Assembly (NCBI GenBank): GCA_029959085.1
Contig: JARWIR010000002.1
Coordinates: 39,862,233 to 39,926,232 of the forward strand
Reading direction: 5' to 3'
Length of the DNA: 64,000 nucleotides
Source of the DNA: Nemophila menziesii
Taxonomy: Eukaryota; Streptophyta; Magnoliopsida; Boraginales; Hydrophyllaceae
Shown here: positions 44,998-55,142 of the stretch, one piece after another
How the letters are laid out: each line of letters opens with the position of its first letter
Position numbering within the stretch: the stretch's first letter is position 1
Translations under genes and position numbers: made by a program
The notes under the pieces: model-generated
Databases searched by the model: none
Told to the model about the DNA's origin: nothing
The model's input: the letters and a program-made list of their open reading frames with translations, nothing else

Positions 44998-46329
44998 ATG
45001 ACTAACAGAACCGATTCCATGTGTAACTATCGAAGAAACATACCAAGAAACAGGAACACTGTTGGAGCTAGCCCAGACCAAGCAATTGAGATTCCGGATT
45101 CGCGATCCAAAAAGACTGTCCAAAACCAAATTGCTCCGAAACGAAAAGAGAATCCGAGTAAGGCTAATCCGAAAAAGAGCAGGTTAATTGATGAGAGTGA
45201 TGAAGAAAGTGAGGAAGAAGTTGAAGAAGAAATTGAAGAAGCTGAACAAGAAGTTCCCGAAGAACCAGTGCAACAACCGAAAGCTCCGCGTAGGAAAGCT
45301 TGGGCTCAAAAGCCTAAGAGAGTCTTCGTTCCTTGGGATACTCAGGTTCGTGATCGAATTGAATTTTTGAAGTTTGGTGAGGAGATGGATCTTCCTAAAG
45401 GTATTATGACTAGTGCTTATAAAGATTATGGTGTTACTTGTGATAAATTGGGTTGGAAGGAATTGAGAGAAAGGAAGCTTGAGTATATTCCTACCTTGGT
45501 GCGAGATTTTTATGAAGGAATCGCCTTCTCAAAAGAAGCTGTTATAATTCGCAAAAAGGTAGTTCCTTTCTCCGTTGAGCTTATTCGTAAATCATTGAAG
45601 TTACCCAAGTTTTCCGGAATATGTCCGTTTCAAGAATCTCTTAAAGAGCCTTCGTTTGATTATGAATCCCTTTGGGGGAAAGTGCTTGTTGATGGGGCCC
45701 ACCCAATTCCCGAAGGAGAGAGATATCCTGGCCAGATGTATAGTAGTAACTTGCTACCATGTGCTAAGATTTGGTCACGTTTTATAATACCTACCTTCTT
45801 CGGAGTTAAACACATATCGGAAGTGAAGAAGGAGCATCTTTTGTTCATTAAATGTATTATTGAGGAGAAACCCATGGATGTTGCTCGTGTAATATATGAT
45901 ACCATCATGGAATTTGCTAGAATTCCTACTTCACAACAAAATCTCAAATTTCCTTGTACCGTCACTACTTTGTGCTTGGACGCAAAGGTTCCGCGTAAAG
46001 ACGCAGAGATTGATCGTGTTGTAGGGTGTGAGAGTATGGGTTTAACTTTGGTTAAGAATATTCATGATGAGGTGGTAAAAGCAACAAGGAATCCTAGAGC
46101 TCCTCCAAAGAAGAAGATGCATACAACTGATGAGTTGGAAGCTAAAGTGAAGGTGTTAGAAGAGAACCAAGTGAAGATGATTGCATCTTTAGGAAACGTT
46201 ACAAAAGAGTTAGAACTTCTCCGAAACATGTTAACGGGGGTGAGCACAATTCAACATGCCACCTATGGTATTCTTATGCAGGAGAAAGTTCATGGACGCA
46301 ACACCGATAACCAGCCTCGAGCTGGTTAA
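44998..46329 (+). CDS. E3 second ORF, long form (transposon-associated protein of unknown function)
   Basis: 443 residues. The start MTNRTDSMCNYRR is shared with the other copies, and the ATG follows the PPT-like TGAGTTTGGGGT by 8 nt. A motif QAIEIPDSRSK is followed by an acidic stretch (residues about 62-85), a basic segment (PRRKAWAQKPKR) and a globular domain, residues about 110-340 (GWKELRERKLEYIPTLVRDF, then VVPFSVELIRKSLKLP). That domain resembles plant proteins annotated as putative plant transposon protein (Transposase_32, from memory). The C-terminal 380-430 is a likely coiled coil. No signal peptide or membrane segment is seen, so it does not look like an envelope protein. The frame is intact in the youngest copy. 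Confidence 0.85.
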   Translation: MTNRTDSMCNYRRNIPRNRNTVGASPDQAIEIPDSRSKKTVQNQIAPKRKENPSKANPKKSRLIDESDEESEEEVEEEIEEAEQEVPEEPVQQPKAPRRKAWAQKPKRVFVPWDTQVRDRIEFLKFGEEMDLPKGIMTSAYKDYGVTCDKLGWKELRERKLEYIPTLVRDFYEGIAFSKEAVIIRKKVVPFSVELIRKSLKLPKFSGICPFQESLKEPSFDYESLWGKVLVDGAHPIPEGERYPGQMYSSNLLPCAKIWSRFIIPTFFGVKHISEVKKEHLLFIKCIIEEKPMDVARVIYDTIMEFARIPTSQQNLKFPCTVTTLCLDAKVPRKDAEIDRVVGCESMGLTLVKNIHDEVVKATRNPRAPPKKKMHTTDELEAKVKVLEENQVKMIASLGNVTKELELLRNMLTGVSTIQHATYGILMQEKVHGRNTDNQPRAG

Positions 46330-46398
46330 GATACGTTTTCTATCCCTTTCGCATTTTAGTTAGATTAGTTTATTTTTTTTATTGCGTTGAGTCTTTTC

Positions 46399-46435
46399 GA
46401 GTCGTGGGGACACGACTCATTTTTGAGTTTGGGGT
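46399..46435 (+). other. E3 post-ORF2 hairpin and PPT-like motif
   Basis: GAGTCGTG (46399-46406), loop GGGA, CACGACTC (46411-46418): a perfect 8-bp stem 69 nt after the ORF2 stop, followed by TGAGTTTGGGGT (46424-46435). Conserved at the same place in E0, E1, E2, E4 and E6. Confidence 0.75.
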
Positions 46436-47792
46436 GGGGTTCGTTGCCTCATCCCAATTTTTATGTGTTATATGTTTTATTTGCTTTCAATAAAAATAAT
46501 TTTCGGAGTTGCGTTTGCCTATAGAAGATTTTAAATGTCCCTTTAAGCATACTTTTGATGAATCTATGATAGTAAATAGTGGACTTTAGGGACTGATATA
46601 GAACGCACTTACAATTGCATGCGAACATAGGTAATTGATAGGAAAAATTAATGAACAATGCAAATGAAGTAAGCTTGTACTTAAGGAATATGTTTGGTGT
46701 GTAGAACGTGAAATCTTAATTAGTAGAGAACCCACCTAGATATGAACTAAAGACAAGCTATGTACTTAGGAAAATGATAGGGGCAGTTCTTTGTTAAGCC
46801 ATTTGAAACCTTTTAGCTTGCTATCCCTTATTATAATTTTATCCGTCTTAGCCCAATTTTGAGCCTTAAGCCTTTTCTTTTGTAGCCACGATATAAGCCC
46901 ATTATCCTTTAGATTATTAGGCATGACCAAATGACCCGCACTTGAATCACAACCCTGAGACTTGTCTCGAGCTTGAGTTTGGGGTGGAGGGTCCACATTT
47001 TGGGAATTTACATTGGGAAGGGATTATATGTGTTTGTATTGAGGCACAAAAATGTAGATGATATTATTATTTGTAACCCTTTGCCGGGATTTGAAAAAAA
47101 AAAAAAAAAAAAAAAATGAAAAAAAAGAGAAAAAGAAAAAGAAAATTATAAGAGACATGACTTTTCACATCAAAATGATGGTCATGGGTATCTTGTACAA
47201 AAAAGAAGAAAAGAAATGAAAAAGAAAATAAAAAGAAAGAAAGAATAAAATAAACCGGCAAGGTGGAATATTTTTGGAAATCATCTTAGATTTATTTGGG
47301 TTGACATTGGGGACGCAACTTTAGCGCGTCAAATGGGTGAGTGAGAACATTTTTGAGCGTAACTCAAGCTCGAGGACATGTGGATGGTAAGTGAGGAGAG
47401 AGCCAAAAGCTCACTTCAAATTTACCAAATATATATCCATACCGTCCTTAAGCCAATATTAAAACCATAAAGACCTCTTGATTCTTAAATACATAGTGAA
47501 TTTATACTTCTGTTGATAGGGAATATTTAGGTGGAACATTCAAAGCGATTTATGATTAATGACCACCCTATAGCCATCATACAGATATGAGTACAAGTGT
47601 AACCTTCAAGCATTGCAACTTTAATTTTATGATTGAGATTATTTATGTTTGATTTTGCATGATTAGTGTATGTATATGTTAGTTCTTAAAGTTTTGCTAT
47701 ATGAGATTTATCTTAAGAATTGCTTTAGGTTTATTTGCTAAGCTTCTATTTGTTCTTGCGTTTACTTCTACCCCTTGTTTTGTTTTGTTTTG
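46436..47792 (+). other. E3 non-coding 3' region
   Basis: Nothing coding is visible. Blocks shared with five other elements include ATGACCCGCACTTGAATC (about 46931-46948) followed by TGAGTTTGGGGT (46974-46985), AACCCTTTGCCGGG (47074-47087), and AGAGAGCCAAAAGCTCAC with CATACCGTCC (about 47397-47451). An A-rich microsatellite lies at 47094-47260. Confidence 0.65.
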
Positions 47793-47826
47793 CTTTGTCG
47801 GGACGACAAAGGTTTGAGTTGGGGGT
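47793..47826 (+). other. E3 pre-PPT hairpin and polypurine tract
   Basis: CTTTGTCG-GGA-CGACAAAG (47793-47811) is a perfect 8-bp stem. The PPT TGAGTTGGGGGT (47815-47826) follows, two bases before the 3' LTR. Confidence 0.8.
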
Positions 47827-47828
47827 CT

Positions 47829-49391
47829 TGATGTCTCCTTAATTGTTCTTATTTTCGACCCTTAGGAGACATCATTTTTGGTGTTTATTTAATCATTTCG
47901 ATAGACTTTTGGACTAAATATGCAATAATATGATTTTCCTCTTTTAATTCTAGCATTTTTGATTTATTAAACTTTTGCGCGTAATATTGGTATTTTTAGT
48001 GAGTATTTTACAGGTTTTAGATGTTAGCTAGAAGAGGAGTCTAAGGAGGAAGTCAAAGATCAAAAGATAGAGTCAAGACTTGAAAAGAAATCCCGAAGAT
48101 ATTATTTTTAGAGCTGAAAATCCATTTTCCAGGCCATAGATTGCTGATTTCGAGGCGCTTAAGCGATGATCTAGCTGTTGACCTTTGAAGAGAAATCATT
48201 CCTTATCGAATTACGGAACTTTAGCAACTGGAATGAGGTCAATCGGAGTTGTAACGCATCGGGAAAAGCTGTTTTAGTGAAGGTATATCAGCAGTTACGG
48301 GATTTTGGGCTAAGTTAGTGGACTTGGGCCTTTTATATTTCATTTAATTAAAAGCCTAGGTCCAAGTCCGAATTTCCACCTATAAAATCAGCCCTTGACT
48401 TCTATTTTACACACAATTCACATTCTGCAAGATTAAAAACACCAGAGAGAAGCAACTGAAGGAAGGAGAAGAAGCTACAAGAGCTGGAGAGGGTCTATAT
48501 CTCCGTTCGTAGTCATTCCGATTCCGGAAATTAGGTTCTTTTATCTTTTTAATTCTGTAAACAATATGAATTCCTTTAATTTTAATTTAGTATTTCTTTT
48601 TAATATGAGCTAAACAATTCATAGTGCTTGAGAACAAACAATGGGTGAATCCCAATTTTATTGAATAACGAATGTTGAATTTGGGTTTCTGTTAAATTAA
48701 ACTAGATTAGGGCTTTTACTCTTTTCAATAAATTGAGATTATTTTACTGTTTTTAGCGTCATGAACTAGGAACAAGTGTTAGTATTTAGGCTATTCCAAT
48801 AAGTGGCAATTGGATCATCCTGACGGGGGGTTTAAATACGGAACTATTTATTCAATCTAGGATAGAAGTTAATGATTCTGACGAGCTTAGCTAATCCTAG
48901 GGCCAATGAGGTAATAACACTTAATCATCCAACGGTGGATCATATTTACCCTGACGGGACTAGTGACACTTTAGGATCGCCTTATAGTCCACCCTGACGG
49001 GGGTATAAGGATATTAGAATCCCGACCATTGTAATTGACTAATTTAGCCCTTAAACAACATAAGTTAAGAAATAGGATAGGGAGGATCCTTGCGTTCTCA
49101 AGTGCTACTTCTCATATCGCGTTTTACATCAAATTACTTGCGTTTTAGCTTTTATTTGCATTTTAATATTTGTCTTTCATTCATTAGTTTTAATAACAAA
49201 AACCAAACAAACATATATTTGTCTTTTATTTTCATAAGTGCATCAATCACTATTTGCTAGACATTGTGATCAACCATTCCGTCCTTGGAACGAATCTGAT
49301 TTATCAGAATTACTACTTGGGACAACCGTACACTTGCGGTTGTGGTTCAATTATTTATTGCATTATTTTTAGAACACACAAAGGACCACCA
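47829..49391 (+). repeat. E3 3' LTR
   Basis: 1563 bp, same length as the 5' LTR and apparently identical to it. It ends GGACCACCA before the target duplicate ATACA at 49392. Confidence 0.95.
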
Positions 49392-49396
49392 ATACA

Positions 49397-49639
49397 CTTT
49401 CTGAATCTTCATTAAGATTTGAAGATAAATCTTGATCTTTTCTTTAGGCCTTGGTGGTACACTCATTCTCGTTGTGAGCTTTCTTCGTAGTGGTTGTGTT
49501 GTTGCATCCAACTCTGTTTTCTTTCAATAGGCTCATCATGATCAATGGCCTTTTCTTTTGTAGCTCCGGGCAAATTCTGGTTCTTCCCTAAGATTGAACA
49601 CTTCCTCTTGTAATCCATAGCATCCGTTCTGTTTGTCAT
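49397..49639 (-). pseudogene. E6 second ORF, N-terminal part (short form)
   Basis: The ATG complementary to 49637-49639 starts MTNRTDAMDYKRKCSILGKN, nearly identical to the E0 short form. A stop at 49463-49465 ends this frame after 58 codons, but homology to E0 continues in another frame up to the E3 insertion site. The upstream leader again has TTGAGTTGTGGG. Confidence 0.7.
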
Positions 49640-50031
49640 CTTTGATCAACCCACAACTCAAGTTGCACCAATTACGGAATAAAATTATAAGAGATTGGTG
49701 TGGCTTGATGTTGTTTCTTGGATGAATGATTATCAATGGGAGAAGAAGGATTTCTTGATTTCTTATGTAAGAATTATTGAAGGATTGATGGTCTTTGGTG
49801 TTTTGTGGTGTTGTGTAATGGATTTGGTAAAGAATATGTGTTTATGGAAGATGGAGGAAAGATTTGATGGTGTTGTTATGTTTGTTTAAAGGTTTACTCA
49901 AGCTTCAAGGTGTATTTATAGATTATGGGTCTATAACTTTTGTGTTGGGAAGGTTGCAATAGGCTAGGGTTAGCCTTTGTAAGGTGAGAATCCAATTAGA
50001 GGTCAAATTCTTCTCTTCAAAGTTCCTCGTG

Positions 50032-50360
50032 TGGTGCACCAGACGATCCCCGCAGTGTACCGTAGGTGACGTCATAAATACCGTGGCGACGGGTATTCGC
50101 ATTTGACGGCACGGTATGACATAGTTGACTCTCGGCATTGACCCTGATTTTCTTACCGTAGTGACGGTTTTGTAAGGCGCGGTGCACCGGACAATACCTG
50201 CGGTGTACAACATGTTAATTCTGGATGACACCGTGGCCACGGTCTTGTGCACCTTGACGACATGCTGTAAAAGACCCCCTCCTCGGCATTACACCTGATT
50301 TTCTCACCGTTGTAATCGTCTCTAGGGTGTGGTGCACCGCAGCTAGGGTGCGGTACACCG
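50032..50360 (-). repeat. E6 palindrome array, three regular pairs
   Basis: Pairs are centred at 50036.5/50057.5, 50184.5/50205.5 and 50334.5/50355.5: spacing 21 bp each time, with the pairs 148 and 150 bp apart. Hairpin-forming segments such as ACCGTAGTGACGGT (about 50157-50170) and ACCGTGGCCACGGT (about 50231-50244) lie between pairs. Confidence 0.85.
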
Positions 50361-50529
50361 CACCCAGCTACTGGTTGGCAAAAATATTCCTTTCTTTTTT
50401 ACCCCAAACTCATTTCCTGCACATTAACACACTACCTTTCTCTCCTATTAGCTTGTAAACACGTTAAAAGTATACAATAACCTAATATTATACACTACAA
50501 AACATAAAACTGACTAAAAAGAAATTAAA

Positions 50530-50600
50530 ACAAGGGGTGTCTCCCAAGGTAAATTTTGTTAAACGTCTTTCAAAGTTAGACGTGTACCTCGAGTTAAGCG
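50530..50600 (-). other. E6 post-pol hairpins
   Basis: On the minus strand ACGTCT and AGACGT flank a 9-nt loop (about 50563-50583), followed by TTAACAAAAT and then CTTGGGAGACACCCC (about 50534-50549). This is the two-hairpin arrangement of E2 and E4. Confidence 0.6.
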
Positions 50601-50629
50601 TGTTCTTGGACATGTATTGTCTCTTCTCT

Positions 50630-51593
50630 TCATAAGTCCTCATTATCATAGTATAACTTTAAGCGATGACCATTTACCATGAAGGTCCTTTGCTCAGTTG
50701 GATGTTCAATTTTGATTGCGCCATGAGGTGTGACTTTTATGACAAAATAAGGTCCTCCCCAACGAGATTTGAGCTTACCCGTTAATTCGAAAAAATTTGA
50801 ATTATATAGGAGCACTTTCTATCCTCTCTCGGACCTCTTTGGAGAATCTGGTTATCATGCCATTTTTTTCCTTATAGAGACGTAAATTATCATAGGCAGG
50901 AAAACAGAACTCATCTAATTCATTCAAATGCATCATCCTTCTCTTACCCGCTAACTCTACGTTTAAGTTCAGATCTTTAATATCCCAAAAAGCACAGGAT
51001 TCAATCTTGATAGGAAGATGACAAGCTTTGTCGTATACTATGCGATAGGGAGATGCCCCAACTGATGTTTTGAATGTTGTTCTGTAATCCGAGAGAGCAT
51101 CATCTAGTTTTAATTACAAGTCCTTCCTCGTTTTGTTCACGGTCTTTTCTAGGATAGATTTGATCTCTCGGTTAGAGACCTCGACTTGACCGTTAGTTTG
51201 GGGATGATAACATGTTAAAGTACGGTGTCTTACCCCCAACTTATGAAGGGGAGCTCTCAACTGAAAATTTATAAAGTGGGTACCATTATCACTAATAAAA
51301 ACAACGTGGCGTACCATGTCTTGAAAAGACATTTGATTTGAGGAGCGAAATGACTGTCTTGGCAATGTTCTTCGGTGTTGCCACTGCTTCTACCTACTTG
51401 GACACATAATTTACTGCTATAAAATATAAAGATTACTATTGGAAGAGATGATTGGTCCCATGAAATCTATCCCCCACAAATCAAAGATTCTGACTTCTAA
51501 AATATTGTTGAGTGGCATCTCATCTCTTTTTGATATATTGCCGGTGAACTGGCTTCTTTAACAAGTCTAGACGAATTTATGACAATCTTTGTG
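50630..51593 (-). pseudogene. E6 integrase remnant
   Basis: Minus-strand fragments keep the integrase core (51114-51365: [15 protein letters not shown], then [17 protein letters not shown]) and the C-terminal module (50630-50815: [19 protein letters not shown]). The zinc-binding N-terminus is cut at 51593, where the 5' LTR begins at once. Everything from PBS to RNase H has been deleted. The catalytic Asp and Glu are still readable, but frames are broken. Confidence 0.8.
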
Positions 51594-51642
51594 TAGTGTT
51601 AGGGCGTGATAAAATAACGATAAAATAAGATGCAACTGACAC
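51594..51642 (-). repeat. E6 5' LTR, inner piece
   Basis: TAGTGTTAGGGCGTGATAAA matches the tip of the other E6 LTR with a few bases deleted. It stops at the E4 insertion (target duplicate GACAC, 51638-51642) and continues at 58675. Confidence 0.8.
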
Positions 51643-53207
51643 TGATGTCTCCCTGATTGTTCTAAATATAAGCCCTTAGGAGACATCATTTTAGGTATAA
51701 AATGGTATTTTTATATTGACTTTTGTGTTTAATTCGTAGTATTCCTATTCCTTTTCTTAATTTGATGATTTTTTTCATTAGAGCATATTTGGTTTAATTT
51801 GTGTGTTAATATGAAGATTTAGAGATATATAGAAATAAATTAGATTCCAAATTAATTCTAAGAAGATAAGGAATGAAGATCTTGAAGAAATTAGGAGATA
51901 GAAGAAGGAAAAAATAAACTAGGAAAGGAAAAGTTGTCAAATAAATCTGAATTTCACTAATTACGTCCACAAAAGTGATCATAACTCAAGATTGTCTTGG
52001 AATTTGGAAGAATGGTCTGAAGCTAAAGTGTAGAGCTTTCCGAGACAATCAATTTTGATAGAAGGAACGCGTCAATCAGAGTAGTATTAAAGAGTTACGA
52101 CTAAAACAAAACAGAATCAATTTCTTACCTTTTCTATATATTAGGGTTACGAATTTGAGTTGGGCTTGGACTCTTTTACTCGACCCCTACTCCAAGATTT
52201 TGACCTAGCACCTATATATATTAGTTCTAAACCTTAGAAAATGATCCCTTGGCTGCATAAGCTTAATATACATACATAAATCATTATAGAAGCAACCAGG
52301 AGGATCTAGATGAGGAAGAAGAAAGAGCTAGAGCTTAATTACATGAATTCAACACTTCTCCATCTCTATTCTTTGGGTAAATGAGTATCAGATATATTTA
52401 TTCTATGAGTTATTTCTAAGCTATTTATTCAAGAGTTTTAGTATGCATAATTTCTCTTTAAGATTGTAATTATATGACTCGTTGATTATTGTTTTCTGTT
52501 TTAATTGGAATCTAGGATTTTAGTATTTAATTGAATTGGTTCTTAATTTCCATTAACTATATTTTGTGGTTGTTTACTATCATTGACGTCATGAATCAAG
52601 GTAGGTTTTAGTAATTAGGCTATTCACTTAGTGGCGAGTGATCATCCGACAGGGGGGGTTTAATTACAAAACTAGGATATAGACGCGTGGTGTCCGTTAT
52701 TGACAGACAGGCTTGACTAACCACGTAGCCAAAGAGGTAAAATAACTTCACATCTGAAGATGAATATTCGCCCATACAGGGGTTCATAGTACTTTAGGAT
52801 AGCTCCTAGGTCCACCCGACAGGGGGCTAGGAAATTATAGAGTCCCGACGAATGTGAGATTTCCCATTCACCCTTATTCTTAGGAATCATAAATTCAATA
52901 GGATAGATTCATACTTGCATCTCCTTAACTTATTTGCATAATTATATGTTATTAATTATTAATTATTTATTATTTATTTTATTATTTAGTTAATTAGAAA
53001 ACAAACTCCTTTGCTATTTATCTTTGTAATTAAGACAATTAAAACTATTTATTCTAATATTGAACACGAAGCTAGAATAACTACTTAAATCCTTATGGAG
53101 ACGATTATCCATATTTTACTTATCTATTACTTGGACCGACCCGTACACTTGCTGTCTATGGATCCTTTATTTTTATCACATTATTTATAACACCCCAGGA
53201 CCCACCA
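51643..53207 (+). repeat. E4 5' LTR
   Basis: TGATGTCTCC start with inverted copy GGAGACATCA about 35 bp on; TATATATA at 52213-52220; U5 with CCGACAGGGGG repeats; end GGACCCACCA. Confidence 0.92.
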
Positions 53208-53213
53208 ATTTTT

Positions 53214-53231
53214 TGACGCCGCTGCCGGGGA
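53214..53231 (+). other. E4 primer-binding site
   Basis: TGACGCCGCTGCCGGGGA, 6 nt after the LTR, two differences from the Athila-type tRNA-Asp site. Confidence 0.8.
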
Positions 53232-53335
53232 TTTATTGTAGTTATTTTATTTTGTGTTAAGTTAGTTTAGTATTTTTATTTGTTTTCAGTTTTATGTTTG
53301 TTTTGTTTTAGTCTCTTTCCAGGTTTTCTTTAGGT

Positions 53336-53500
53336 ATGGAGAATTCCCTCTATGAAGAGCAAAATCCACCACAGGCCTGGTGTATTAAAGTACAACGCTT
53401 TATTGATAAAGCACACATTTTCATGGATCTGACTCGAGGGAGCTTTAGTGATCATGAAGAGAGGCTCATGAAGTTGAAGACTTCCCAATCAAATCATTAA
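53336..53500 (+). CDS. E4 short leader ORF (54 residues)
   Basis: MENSLYEEQNPPQAW to a TAA at 53498-53500, starting just after the leader sequence CAGGTTTTCTTTAGGT, the position of the gag start in E1 and E3. It has no domain I recognise. It may be the degenerate N-terminus of a gag-derived protein whose frame continues in pieces to 54313. No zinc knuckle is seen. Confidence 0.35.
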   Translation: MENSLYEEQNPPQAWCIKVQRFIDKAHIFMDLTRGSFSDHEERLMKLKTSQSNH

Positions 53501-53509
53501 GGTTTCAAT

Positions 53510-54480
53510 GGATAATGTAGTAAAGAGTGAGGCAAAAAGCGATGTTGCTATATCATTGGTGCAAAATATGCAACAACAACATCAATTGATGGAGCAATGA
53601 CTGATGCAACTCACATAAACAATTGAGAGGCTAAAACAAGTACCATCTATGCAACTGGTCAAGCTACAGATTCTAGCCTTCAAGAAGAGAAGGAAGTGGA
53701 ATCGCCACAAGTTACGCTTAGTGAACTAGAGATTCCAACAATAGAAGAATCAACCATGATAAGCATAGATGAGAAAATTGTTGATAATCGAGTCAAAGTT
53801 GAAATTAAACCTTGTGAAGGGAAGCTTACATCCATGGAAAACCCAGCCATGTCGCGTTTAGAGGAATCAAATATTGAGATCCTAGTTAGAAAAGACATAG
53901 AAGAAGAAAATACTAGGATGGATTTTCCACCCAGTACTCCATTGATGTCACCACCCAGCCCTATGAAGACGAATCATTCAAATGGTGACATCGATAAAGC
54001 AATTGTAGAGGTATGAAAAGAAGACAAAACCTACACCCAAATGCTTGAAGGTGATACAAAAGAACTCACACCGCAACAAGTATTCGCGGAAGCTATTTCG
54101 GAAACAAATGAGAATGCGAGTGTAGAGATCGAGGTTGAAAACGTGGCCCTCATAACAAAAGAAAAGTCTGAAACATCCCTTGTTTTGGATAAAAAGCTAG
54201 GAGAGGTACACCTTGAGTTCCCAATTGTACCAGAAGTATCTAAAGAGGTTAAAGAGAAGGACCACCACCATGACCCCGTAAAGAAGAGAGCTAAAAATGA
54301 GTTTAGGGTTTGAACCACGGTTGCTTGGAAGGCTTCGAAACAATAAAATAGGCCACGAGGGTTCAAAAATGCGTGGATGAGGCCATTTGTTGTTACTTGA
54401 GTGGTGACATCAAAATTAATATAGATACAACCTTTGAGAGGTCAAAGGCTGCGAATGGTAGACATTCATAGCCTCACCCA
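53510..54480 (+). pseudogene. E4 gag-like remnant, unrecognised
   Basis: Two open stretches, 53696-54016 (106 codons, from MESPQVTLSELEIPTIEEST) and 54041-54313 (90 codons), lie in different frames separated by stops. They are Glu/Lys/Ser-rich with a PPSTPLMSPPSP proline stretch. In composition they resemble the acidic-basic linker between zinc knuckle and protease in E2 and E3 rather than any folded domain. About 170 bp later comes CTGTTGGGGAG, also present in E0 (26918-26930) just before the post-gag hairpins. Probably a decayed non-autonomous Gag. Confidence 0.45.
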
Positions 54481-54520
54481 CTGTTGGGGAGACTACATAC
54501 TCAACGGATAATGGAGTTAC

Positions 54521-54573
54521 ACGTCTAACTTTGGAAGACGTTAAACAAAAGTGCTCTTGGGAGACACCCCAAG
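54521..54573 (+). other. E4 post-gag hairpin pair
   Basis: ACGTCT (54521-54526) with AGACGT (54536-54541), then TAAACAAAAGTGCT, then CTTGGG (54556-54561), loop AGACAC, CCCAAG (54568-54573). Both stems are perfect 6-bp. The loops match those of E2 in sequence while the second stem differs. Confidence 0.65.
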
Positions 54574-54758
54574 TTATAATTGCTTTATTAGTTTAGTTTT
54601 TTTTAGTGTGTATTAGTTAGTTTACATATTTTTTAGTTGATATTCCGTATTTGAGAAAGGTATTAGTGTTTTTGATGTGTAGGTATGCAAGGGTTCGAAT
54701 TTGGGGTGAAAAACTGGAAAATTTCTGGAGTTGAAAATGCTTGGACAGAAGTATTTTG

Positions 54759-55142
54759 CGGTACACTGTAGGTATATGCGGTGCACCGTACCTATCAGTG
54801 TGAAATGTTTTAACGAAACTTCGAACTGGCATAACTTTGCGCTTGGGTATCGGAATTCACTTTTTTTCGAGTCTAAATCGCGTATTTTTTCGAGATCTAT
54901 CCAATGGAGTGGAGAAAATATGATTTGAAGGTAAAATAAAAAACATATTTTTTCGTGGCATCCAGAGACTTCGTGCGGTACAACGCACGATAGCTCCGGT
55001 GCACCGCACGGCCAAAACCGTGGCAACGGTTTGGAAATCAGGTAAATTTTCGAGACCGCTTATGCAAAACTGTATCGACAACTCTCTACCACAGTCTGAA
55101 ACCCTTGAGTCCGATATACCGCACCGTTGCTCCGGTGCACCG
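54759..55142 (+). repeat. E4 palindrome array
   Basis: Pairs are centred at 54763.5/54783.5, 54980.5/55001.5 and 55116.5/55137.5, spacing 20, 21 and 21 bp. CGGTGCACCG occurs three times as second member of a pair (54779-54788, 54997-55006, 55133-55142). A hairpin AAACCGTGGCAACGGTTT lies at about 55015-55032. Confidence 0.85.

Larger units (their letters stand above)
36537..49391 (+). mobile_element. E3: near-intact, youngest Athila-like element
   Basis: The 12,855-bp element has 1563-bp LTRs (36537-38099, 47829-49391), flanked by ATACA (36532-36536, 49392-49396). The order is LTR, PBS, gag-protease-RT-RNase H-integrase, palindrome array, second ORF, non-coding 3' region, hairpin, PPT, LTR. 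I compared the LTRs line by line over most of their length and saw no difference, so insertion is very recent. Defects: a frameshift in RT at 41845-41850 and an 82-nt A run. It lies in the E6 second ORF in opposite orientation. Confidence 0.96.

Noticed and set aside
44998..46329. Envelope protein
   Set aside because: No signal peptide, no membrane segment, no glycoprotein-like cysteine pattern.
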